In this document: positions 43,557 through 51,024 of the stretch, one piece after another
Position numbering within the stretch: position 1 is the first letter of the stretch
Layout of the letters: every line of letters begins with the position of its first letter
Position numbers and translations under genes: made by a program
Source: RGIG8748 sp045545635
GTDB taxonomy: Bacteria; Bacillota; Clostridia; UMGS1810
Length of the DNA: 64,000 nucleotides
Direction of reading: 5' to 3'
NCBI GenBank assembly: GCA_045545635.1
Contig: JAZQBI010000069.1
Span: 1 to 64,000, forward strand
Notes under the pieces: generated by a model
The model's database searches: none
What the model was told of the DNA's origin: nothing
The model's input: the letters and a program-made list of their open reading frames with translations, nothing else

Positions 43557-43939
43557 ATTATATAATTCCTTTGGCAATAAATTGAGGTTTTCTACATATA
43601 TTATAGTGTATCCGCAAGCGGTGTGTCAATATATCAAAAAAACTCTTGACATTTTTGGCTTTACATTATAGAATATATTAGTGCTTTGAGGCAAAAAAGG
43701 AAATATGCTTTTTTGAGTCTGCGCCGTTTTTTTACGTTTTGTAACATAAATTACTCTATTTTTACAGTTTTGTTACAACACTAATTACGGCATTGACTAT
43801 GCTCTCTTTGCGGTGATATAATCATCCCAAGGCTAGAGTATTCTCTGGCGAAGTGTTAAGCAGTATATGAAAGAGATGCGGCTTACACACGAAAAAGTCA
43901 ATCTCTTTCAAAAAATTTTATTAAGGAGGATTTGAGAAT
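43557..43939 (+). promoter_or_regulatory. Long control region of the S-layer-like gene
   Basis: No gene lies here. Two promoters point to the S-layer gene: TTGACA (43646-43651)-17 bp-TAGAAT (43669-43674), and TTGACT (43793-43798)-18 bp-TATAAT (43817-43822). Between them are related GTAAC/GTTAC segments (TTTTGTAACA near 43738, GTTTTGTTACAA near 43767). The leader ends in a perfect 10-bp hairpin (TGAAAGAGAT 43868-43877 with ATCTCTTTCA 43901-43910) and AAGGAGGA. Double promoters and a stable leader hairpin fit very high, long-lived expression. Confidence 0.65.
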
Positions 43940-46834
43940 ATGAGAAATCTCAAAAAGGTACTCGCACTCGTTATCGCATTCTCCATGATGCTCTCCGTAG
44001 TAGCATTTGCTGGCTACGCTGATGTAGATGCAGATGCAGATTATGCAAGTGCAGTAGAACTCACATCTGCTCTCGGTATTTTCCAGGGCGATGAAAACGG
44101 CAACTTCAATGCCGACAAGACAATAACAAGAGCTGAAATGGCTGCTGTTATCATCCGTATGCAGGGTCTCGACGCTGCTGCTAAGGCTTCTGCTGGTGCA
44201 ACAGAATTCGCAGACGTTGCTGCAGATCACTGGGCTTCAGGTTACATCAACCTCGCTAGCCAGAATGGTATCATCAAGGGTACAGGCGATGGCAACTTCG
44301 CTCCCAACGATACTTTAACTTATGAAGCAGCTGTTGCTATGATCGTTCGTGCTCTCGGTTTTGAACCTATCGCTGAGAGAAAGGGCGGCTGGACAGCAGG
44401 TTACGTTGCAGTTGCTAACAGCTACAAAGTAACAGCAGGTGCTGCAGCTACAGCTACAAGAGGCAACCTTGCTATTCTCGTAGCTAATGCTATGAACACA
44501 CCTATGATGGATCAGACATCCTATGGTTCTGACGAAAAGTATGAAGTTCTCGATGGCAAAGGCGACAGAGACTACAGAACACTTCTCACAGATATGGATA
44601 TCTCCGTTGTAAACGGTGTTGTTGGTGCAAAGGACGGTACAACAGTAACCTTTACTGCTCAGGAAGCTTCCTTAGATGGTGAATTCCCACTTGGAAAAAA
44701 TGACGCTTATAAGGATTACGTGCTTGAGATTGGTGAATCCAATATTATGGATTATCAGCACCAGCAGGTTGACGCATATGTTCTCAACGATGGTAGAAAC
44801 GATGTAGTAATTGCTGTTGTTGCCTCTAATGTAGGTGAAACATTTGAACTCCTTTCCGATGATATTGTTAATTATGTAGATGGCAACGATGTAGTTGAAT
44901 ACTATGTTGATTCTGCAAACAGCAACAAGACAAAGGAAATCAAGCTCAACTTAAATGAAAAAGATGAAGTTGAAGTTACTGTTGAGTACAATAAGGGTAA
45001 AGGTTCAGTTTCCGATCTCGCAAAAATACTCAAGGACGTTGATGTTGAACTCGTATTTGTTGAAAACACAGGCGATTCAAGATATGACGGTGTTATTGCT
45101 ACAAAGTACACCTCCGGTGTTGTAGACAATGTTGATGTAAACAGAGAGAGAATTACAGTTGATGGTGTTGGTACTATCAATTTCAAATTTGATGAAGAAG
45201 ATGTAACAACTGTTCTTGTTGATGACAAGGGTAATGACATCACTCTCGAAGATATCGCAGAAGATGATGTTGTAGCTGTTGTTGCTGATGATGCTACAGA
45301 CAGTGCTCCCGGTAAGTTTGATAAATACATCAAGGTTGTTAAACTTGCTAACTCTGTTGTAGAAGGTTCCGTTGATGAAACCTATGATTCCAACGGTGTT
45401 CATTACATTGTAATCGATGGTCAGGAATATCCTAAGGCAGCAAGCCTTACAGATAAGCTTGAAGCTGGTACAGAAGGTAAGTTCTATATTGGTCTTACAG
45501 GTAAGGTAATACTCTTCGACGGTAGTGCAGTTGGCGAAGATTATGCATATATCCTTGAAGGTGCTAAGGCAGCAGGTGCGTTCACAAATGATCAGTGGCA
45601 GCTTAAGCTCCTCACAAAGGATGGCGTAGAAACTTTCGATATCAGAAAGAATGCTCATGTAAATATTGAAAAGTATATTCTTGCTAACTTCTCTAGCGAA
45701 TTTGCAGTAGAAGGTGCTAGTGTTGTAAATAAGTTTATATTTGATGATACCAATAAGAACCTTAATAAGGTTAACCCTGCAAGACTTGTATCTTACAAGC
45801 TTGATGGTAACGGCGACATCAAGGCTCTTGAACCTGTTTATGGTTACAAGGTAAAAATTAAGGATGATGAAACCAGAACTGACTTTAATGCAGCTGAGGG
45901 TATTGCTTTTGACAAAGACGAAGAAGATTCTAATCCTCAGTATAGAGCTAATACTCAGCGTATTGCTGGTAAGCGCCTTGAAGATGAAGTTATTATCTTC
46001 AATGTAGATGTTGACGATGCTAAGGCTGCATACACAACAGACATCAGCTTCCTCGTTGACGAAGCTTCTTACACAGGTTTAGTAGCTGCAAATGAAGATG
46101 CTGAATATGTTGTAATGGTTGTTGCAGATGCTGATAGCGTATTTACTTCAGATACAGGCTTTGCAGTTGTTACTAAGAAATCTACCAGTAAGGATGCTGA
46201 AGGCGATCCTGTTACAAAGATAACTTATGTTCAGAATGAAGAAGAAGGCGTTCTCACATTTAACGATGATTCTAAGTATTATGCAGATGCTGCTAAGAAA
46301 CACAACTATGAAAACTTCAAGACCGGTGATGTATTCATGTTCATAGCTGATGCTGAAGGTCTCGTTTCCGAGTATATTATGATCGCAACACTTGATCAGA
46401 TTGATGAAAAAGAAAAGAATTCTATGGACTTTGTTCTTACAGCAGAAGCTAAGGCTTCTGATGCAGAAGACAAGAATGGCGCATACGGTGCGTATACAGA
46501 ATTTAAGACTGGTTATATCTTTAACGAGAAGTATGAGTCTTCCAGCAAGGGTCAGATTATAAGAATTGCAGATGGCGAATATGTAGTTGGTAGTGATACT
46601 TACAAGTACACATACAATGCTGCTGGCAGAAATACTGTAATCGAAGTTGCTGACTTTATGGCAGATGTAGACTACTACCAACAGGATAAGCTTGACAAAA
46701 ATGAAGATGGCGAGCTTATTAATGAAGAGTACTATGCATCTCCTGTACTTCTTAGACTTGTAGATGGTGAAGTTGTAGATGTTTACACCACAACAGCAAG
46801 ATTTGAAAAAGTAGCTCCAAAAATAGAAGGATAA
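43940..46834 (+). CDS. S-layer-like protein with N-terminal SLH domains
   Basis: A 964-residue exported protein with a signal peptide (KKVLALVIAFSMMLSVVAFA) and three SLH repeats in residues 25-200 (ITRAEMAAVIIRM, WASGYINLASQNGIIKG, LTYEAAVAMIVRALG). The rest is very acidic, rich in Val, Asp, Ala and Thr, without any cysteine I can see, and built of short beta segments. No catalytic domain is recognised. Codons are biased towards those of highly expressed genes (GCT, GGT, AAC), as in gap. With its double promoter, leader hairpin and monocistronic terminator it is the best candidate for the main S-layer subunit. Confidence 0.88.
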   Translation: MRNLKKVLALVIAFSMMLSVVAFAGYADVDADADYASAVELTSALGIFQGDENGNFNADKTITRAEMAAVIIRMQGLDAAAKASAGATEFADVAADHWASGYINLASQNGIIKGTGDGNFAPNDTLTYEAAVAMIVRALGFEPIAERKGGWTAGYVAVANSYKVTAGAAATATRGNLAILVANAMNTPMMDQTSYGSDEKYEVLDGKGDRDYRTLLTDMDISVVNGVVGAKDGTTVTFTAQEASLDGEFPLGKNDAYKDYVLEIGESNIMDYQHQQVDAYVLNDGRNDVVIAVVASNVGETFELLSDDIVNYVDGNDVVEYYVDSANSNKTKEIKLNLNEKDEVEVTVEYNKGKGSVSDLAKILKDVDVELVFVENTGDSRYDGVIATKYTSGVVDNVDVNRERITVDGVGTINFKFDEEDVTTVLVDDKGNDITLEDIAEDDVVAVVADDATDSAPGKFDKYIKVVKLANSVVEGSVDETYDSNGVHYIVIDGQEYPKAASLTDKLEAGTEGKFYIGLTGKVILFDGSAVGEDYAYILEGAKAAGAFTNDQWQLKLLTKDGVETFDIRKNAHVNIEKYILANFSSEFAVEGASVVNKFIFDDTNKNLNKVNPARLVSYKLDGNGDIKALEPVYGYKVKIKDDETRTDFNAAEGIAFDKDEEDSNPQYRANTQRIAGKRLEDEVIIFNVDVDDAKAAYTTDISFLVDEASYTGLVAANEDAEYVVMVVADADSVFTSDTGFAVVTKKSTSKDAEGDPVTKITYVQNEEEGVLTFNDDSKYYADAAKKHNYENFKTGDVFMFIADAEGLVSEYIMIATLDQIDEKEKNSMDFVLTAEAKASDAEDKNGAYGAYTEFKTGYIFNEKYESSSKGQIIRIADGEYVVGSDTYKYTYNAAGRNTVIEVADFMADVDYYQQDKLDKNEDGELINEEYYASPVLLRLVDGEVVDVYTTTARFEKVAPKIEG

Positions 46835-46867
46835 TTGCTTCTCAAGTCTTTGACTTAATAATAAAAA

Positions 46868-46907
46868 AGAGAGCCCTCGGCTTATGCCGGGGCTCTTTTT
46901 TTGGACT
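46868..46907 (+). terminator. Terminator of the S-layer-like gene
   Basis: GAGCCCTCGGC (46871-46881) pairs with GCCGGGGCTC (46886-46895) with one bulge, followed by TTTTTTT. Confidence 0.8.
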
Positions 46908-46961
46908 CTTTTTTTGGACTCTTTTTTGGTTTTTTTTTCTGGTTCTTTTTTTGGCTCTTTG
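46890..46961. repeat. Degenerate tandem copies of the terminator tail
   Basis: Units of 12-13 bp of the form GGACTCTTTTTTT (also GGCTC..., GGTTC...) are repeated about six times after the terminator. They look like slippage copies of its 3' arm and T tract. The remaining DNA to 47050 is AT-rich and shows nothing else. Confidence 0.65.
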
Positions 46962-47054
46962 TCAATAGTTGGGTTAAAATTAAATTCAATAACCGAATTA
47001 TTTTATATCTCACCTATCAATTGTATCACAACATATTTTTTATATGTTCTCTTA

Positions 47055-47083
47055 TTGACATAGCAAGGCAAGTGTAATAGAAT
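47055..47083 (+). promoter_or_regulatory. Promoter of the SASA esterase gene
   Basis: TTGACA (47055-47060), a 17-bp spacer and TAGAAT (47078-47083). Confidence 0.6.
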
Positions 47084-47181
47084 AAAGAAGACGATTCAAT
47101 ACATAAATTATCTTGTTTTCTTCTTATCAGGAAAATGGCGGTAATTAATAAATCAAAATCTTTATGCACGGAGGGTACATT

Positions 47182-47943
47182 ATGCATTCAATACTTATCA
47201 TAGGTCAGTCGAATATGGCAGGCAGAGGTTTTGCCGTAGAGGTAGAACCCATTGAAAATCCGAGAATAAAAGTTTTGAGAAACGGTCGTTGGTGGGACAA
47301 ATACACTCCCATCAATCCCGACAGAGTGACCGCAGGGGTGAATCTTGTGGAGAGTTTTGCGGATTTATATGTAAAAGACCACGACACAGATGTTGGCATA
47401 ATACCCTGTGCCGATGGGGGAACCTGTCTGGAGCAGTGGAAGGTGGGCGGAGTGCTTTTTGACCACGCCTGCTATATGGCAGAGCTTGCACAGCGTACTT
47501 CCACCATTGCGGCAGTACTCTGGCACCAGGGAGAGTCCGATTGCGGTGATAGTGCGTATCCCCTCTACGAGGAGCGATTGACCGCAATTATGGATGCTTT
47601 TCGTGAAAAGCTCAACCTGTATGATGTTCCGTTTCTTCTTGGGGGATTAGGCGACTTTATTGCCGACTACCGTGGCAGTGATGGAACCGAATATCATTTT
47701 GCCAACAGTCCTCACATAAACACAGCTCTCAAAGCATATGTTGACAAAAGACCGATGACAGGCTTTGTAAGTGCAGAGGGACTTGGTGCAAATCCTGACG
47801 GACTTCACTTTTGTGCGGCGGCACTGCGTGAATTTGGCGTTCGTTACTATGAAGAATTCAGAAAGCTTGAGGATAAAAACAAGGTCTTTCCCGAAAAACC
47901 CGATTGGAATAATGCAGTAAGATCGGAATTGGAAAGTTTATAA
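47182..47943 (+). CDS. SASA/DUF303-family carbohydrate esterase
   Basis: A 253-residue SGNH-type esterase of the sialate O-acetylesterase/CE6 family. The nucleophile serine is in IIGQSNMAGRG near the N terminus, WHQGESDCGD forms the third block, and the Asp-His pair is in PDGLHFCAAALREFG. Family members remove acetyl groups from xylan, pectin or sialic acid. No signal peptide is present, so it works on imported sugars. ATG 47182 is chosen because GGAGG lies 7 bp upstream. It has its own promoter and terminator. Confidence 0.85.
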   Translation: MHSILIIGQSNMAGRGFAVEVEPIENPRIKVLRNGRWWDKYTPINPDRVTAGVNLVESFADLYVKDHDTDVGIIPCADGGTCLEQWKVGGVLFDHACYMAELAQRTSTIAAVLWHQGESDCGDSAYPLYEERLTAIMDAFREKLNLYDVPFLLGGLGDFIADYRGSDGTEYHFANSPHINTALKAYVDKRPMTGFVSAEGLGANPDGLHFCAAALREFGVRYYEEFRKLEDKNKVFPEKPDWNNAVRSELESL

Positions 47944-47948
47944 TATTC

Positions 47949-48016
47949 AAAAAGAGACTGTCTCTTTAAACACATTATTTTATGCTGTATGGTGTTTAAA
48001 GAGGCAGTCTCTTTTT
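47949..48016. terminator. Bidirectional long-stem terminator
   Basis: A stem of about 23 bp with few mismatches (47950-47973 with 47992-48015) is flanked by A and T runs. It serves the esterase gene and the convergent regulator gene. Confidence 0.8.
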
Positions 48017-48019
48017 ATG

Positions 48020-49216
48020 TTATTTTTCAAAATACCATTCTTTATATTCACTTGGCGTTCTGCCGTATCTCTCGCGAAAGTGGTTGTAGAAGTTTCCTGT
48101 GTGCTTGTAGCCTACAAAAAGCTTTATATCTCTTATGGACATATCTGTTGTTACAAGAAGCTTAGCTGCTTGCTGAATTCGTATATCCGTGAGCTTTCCC
48201 ACAAAGTTCTCGCCTGTGTGCTTTTTGAAGTATGAGCTAAAGTATATGGGGCTCACATTCACGTGCTCTGCTACGGTTTTCAGGGATATATCCTTGTGGT
48301 AATTCCTTTGCATATACATAATGGCTTCCGATATTATGCTGTTGGCGGCGTAAGTGTTTTCCTGCTTTTCGGCTTTGAGCACCTTCATCATATCGGTGAG
48401 AGATATCCACATTTTCCGTGAGCTTTCCGAAGTATCAAGAGACATCTTTTCAAAAAGCGTTCGCCGTATATAATCGGTAATGATGTCAAAGCCCGCCAGA
48501 ATGTCACTTTTGTTTTTCTGAACTATGAACCAGGAAATGTTTCCGTGGGAGTAGCTTGTAAGGGAAATGTAAGCATCGCTTGTTTCAAAAGGAACCACCG
48601 ATGCCAGCTCTTCATAAAAGTGTTCGCTGTCTTTTGAGCCGGCATTTCGTATGTGAGCAGAAAAATCCGAAATGTGAAAGTGTGTGAGCAGGCATGGCGA
48701 AGTGTCTGTAGGAATATTGAGTCCAAGCTCATCCAGTTTTTTTGCAGCATCATCCGGATTTGTTATATGGCCGTGTACTATATCAGAAAAGAATTCTGCC
48801 CGTTTAGTATGAAAATGCTGTCCCGTTGGAACTGCTTGCAAAAGGCACATTTCGTTGATGATTCGGTTTACTACAGAATAAAGATATTCCATATCCGTTG
48901 GTTTTGTTAAAAAATCAACTACATTTCTGCATCTCACTGCCATATGTGCATAGGAAAATATCTTGTGCCTGCTCATAAGAATAATATTTGTATCAGGCAC
49001 ATATGATTCGCAAAAGTTGATTATTTCGGCACATCTTGGCTCCGGAGCAAACACATCGGTTATTACAATGTCCGGTTTGCTGAGGGAAAGATGTTTAAGT
49101 GTGTCGTCGGGATTATCAAAGATGAATATTTCTGCATCTTCCATTCTGTTTGACAGAAAGTCCGAAATCTCATGGCATACGGACATATCTCTGTCGGCAA
49201 TTACTATTTTTAACAC
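48020..49216 (-). CDS. Orphan YesN-type response regulator, atypical receiver
   Basis: A 398-residue paralogue of the regulator at 15689-16897: receiver (1-120), middle region, and AraC HTH domain at the C terminus (ending RYGRTPSEYKEWYF). D54 and K105 are kept, but the metal-binding acidic pair is changed: IADRD has Arg9 where the second Asp is expected. No histidine kinase gene is adjacent, unlike its paralogue. GTG 49216 is chosen because AAGGA stands 9 bp upstream; in-frame ATGs further up are too close to or before it. It is divergent from the solute-binding-protein gene, whose upstream region carries exact 21-bp-spaced repeats. Confidence 0.88.
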   Translation of the reverse strand: MLKIVIADRDMSVCHEISDFLSNRMEDAEIFIFDNPDDTLKHLSLSKPDIVITDVFAPEPRCAEIINFCESYVPDTNIILMSRHKIFSYAHMAVRCRNVVDFLTKPTDMEYLYSVVNRIINEMCLLQAVPTGQHFHTKRAEFFSDIVHGHITNPDDAAKKLDELGLNIPTDTSPCLLTHFHISDFSAHIRNAGSKDSEHFYEELASVVPFETSDAYISLTSYSHGNISWFIVQKNKSDILAGFDIITDYIRRTLFEKMSLDTSESSRKMWISLTDMMKVLKAEKQENTYAANSIISEAIMYMQRNYHKDISLKTVAEHVNVSPIYFSSYFKKHTGENFVGKLTDIRIQQAAKLLVTTDMSIRDIKLFVGYKHTGNFYNHFRERYGRTPSEYKEWYFEK

Positions 49217-49314
49217 ATAAATCATTCCTTGCATAATATTCAAATCCGTTTTGGGTGCGTTAATCTTGGTGCCATTATATCAAAAAAGCCAGTACCGTGC
49301 AATAGATTATCTTA

Positions 49315-49350
49315 AAAAAGCGAACTTTTTTCTTCAAAAAGCGAACTTTT
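49315..49350. promoter_or_regulatory. Exact 15-bp direct repeat, 21-bp period, upstream of the binding-protein gene
   Basis: AAAAAGCGAACTTTT occurs at 49315-49329 and 49336-49350. A third partial copy, AAAAAAACGAACTAAA, lies at 49374-49389. The -10 of the gene is probably TAGAAT (49429-49434), with no good -35, so activation by a bound regulator is likely. Confidence 0.65.
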
Positions 49351-49479
49351 CGTTTTAATAAATAAAAAACATTAAAAAAACGAACTAAATTCAAAAAAAA
49401 GAGAATATACTTTTTGAAATTCGAATGTTAGAATAATATATGTAAAAAAAGCAGACAAAAAAGAAAAGGAGAAATGAAA

Positions 49480-50916
49480 ATGAAAAGAATTATTGCTCTT
49501 ATCTGTCTTCTTTGCATGGCAGTGACCTTGTTTGCAGGTTGCGGTGACAAAAAGGATGACGAAGGTGTTGAACTTCTTTGGTATGTTCCCGGTGATGTTC
49601 AGCCCGATCAGGAACTTGTTATGACAGAAGTCAACAAGATCCTTAAAGAAAAAATCGGTGTAACACTCAATATTCAGTTTATTCCTACATCGGCTTACGC
49701 AGAGCGTATGAAGATGACAATGGCATCCGGTGCAAAGTATGACCTTTGCTTCACATCCAACTGGCTCAACTACTACGATCAGGCAGTTGACAACGGTGCT
49801 CTTTACGATATAACAGAGCTTGTCGAAGCAAACCCCGAGCTCTATGATGTAGTACCCAAAAGATACATAGACGGCATAAAGGTGGACGATAGAGTTTATG
49901 CTTTCCCCAATATGCAGATTATGGCTCAGCCTCTTGCAGTATGGGCAAGAAAAGACCTTCTTGAAAAATACAATTTTGACCTCCAGAGTGTTGAACACAT
50001 AAATGATATTGAACCCTTCCTCGAAATGGTTAAAGAGGGCGAAGATGGTATTTATCCCTTCAGAACCAAATGGGGCCCTGCATTCTGGGTTAATGCTGAC
50101 TGGGGCGAACAGAAGGCAACAGGTCTTTGGTTCAACTACACAACCCACGAATTCAAGCCCAGATTTGAGGTTCCCGAATACATTGAACATGTAGAGACAT
50201 TCCGCAGATGGTATCAGAAGGGTTATATCCGTGCAGATGTTGCAAGTGCCGGAGATGACACTACAGATTCCAAACAGAATAAATATGCTGTACAGATGTC
50301 AGGCTACAAGCCCGGTCAGACTAGTCCCGATAGTCAGACAAACTGTGAATATGATTACAAGGTGCTCCTCACACTTCCTATGAGCGAAGGCTGTGCTGCA
50401 GCTACCATGACAGGTATCAGCATCACAAGTAAGCATCCCGAAAAAGCATTTGAGCTTATCAAGCTTGTCAATACTGACAAAGAGCTCTACAACCTTATCT
50501 GTAACGGTATAGAAGGTAAACACTACAAGCTCAACGAAGAAGGCAAGATTATCCCCGATCCAAACTCAGGCTATCATCCCGATGTTGACTGGGAATTCGG
50601 TAATCAGTTCAATGCCCTTATAGACGAGGGTATGCCCGATGATGTATGGGAGCAGACTAAGGAACTCAATGAAAATTCAGAGATGAGTCCTCTTTCCGGA
50701 TTTACTTATGATGACACAGAAACAAGCCTTGATATAACAAATGTTGTAGCGGTAATGGATGAGTATGTAGACTATATCACTCCCAAGGACTTTGAAGCAT
50801 ACAAGAAGGAATACAATGTGAAGATGAAAGCTGCAGGGGCTGACAAGGTTTATGCAGATATAGAAAAACAGGTTAAAGCCTTCCTCAAAGAGAACGGTAT
50901 AAAACCCCGGAAATAG
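49480..50916 (+). CDS. Lipoprotein solute-binding protein of a CUT1 importer (LplA/DUF3502 type)
   Basis: A 478-residue sugar-binding lipoprotein: signal peptide, lipobox FAGC, then a two-lobed binding fold with LLWYVPGDVQPDQELV, TMASGAKYDLCFTSNWLN and DGIKVDDRVYAFPN, and a C-terminal DUF3502-like end (DFEAYKKEYNVKMKAAGADK). This type serves LplB/YtcP permeases for oligosaccharides. No permease gene is near, but the pair at 19193-21035 lacks a binding protein, so they may work together. ATG 49480 is preferred to 49474 for spacing from AAAGGAG. A terminator follows the gene. Confidence 0.9.
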   Translation: MKRIIALICLLCMAVTLFAGCGDKKDDEGVELLWYVPGDVQPDQELVMTEVNKILKEKIGVTLNIQFIPTSAYAERMKMTMASGAKYDLCFTSNWLNYYDQAVDNGALYDITELVEANPELYDVVPKRYIDGIKVDDRVYAFPNMQIMAQPLAVWARKDLLEKYNFDLQSVEHINDIEPFLEMVKEGEDGIYPFRTKWGPAFWVNADWGEQKATGLWFNYTTHEFKPRFEVPEYIEHVETFRRWYQKGYIRADVASAGDDTTDSKQNKYAVQMSGYKPGQTSPDSQTNCEYDYKVLLTLPMSEGCAAATMTGISITSKHPEKAFELIKLVNTDKELYNLICNGIEGKHYKLNEEGKIIPDPNSGYHPDVDWEFGNQFNALIDEGMPDDVWEQTKELNENSEMSPLSGFTYDDTETSLDITNVVAVMDEYVDYITPKDFEAYKKEYNVKMKAAGADKVYADIEKQVKAFLKENGIKPRK

Positions 50917-50926
50917 CATCTTTTAC

Positions 50927-50965
50927 AAAACCGCAATTATCCTTGGGGTAGTTGCGGTTTTACAA
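50927..50965 (+). terminator. Terminator after the solute-binding-protein gene
   Basis: AAAACCGCAA (50927-50936) pairs with TTGCGGTTTT (50952-50961). T residues after the stem are few, so some readthrough into the next gene is possible. Confidence 0.65.
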
Positions 50966-50977
50966 TTATAATACACA

Positions 50978-51001
50978 TTATATTTCTCCGGTGAAATATA
51001 A
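50978..51001. repeat. 9-bp inverted repeat before the giant surface gene
   Basis: TTATATTTC (50978-50986) and GAAATATAA (50993-51001) are perfect reverse complements with a 6-nt loop, 10 bp before the weak ribosome binding site of the next gene. It could be an operator or a translation-control hairpin. Confidence 0.4.
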
Positions 51002-51024
51002 AGTAGTAACGGTGGTATGAGATT

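Noticed and set aside
46890..46961. CRISPR array
   Set aside because: Repeats are 12-13 bp, T-rich, contiguous and imperfect, without spacers; no cas genes are present.
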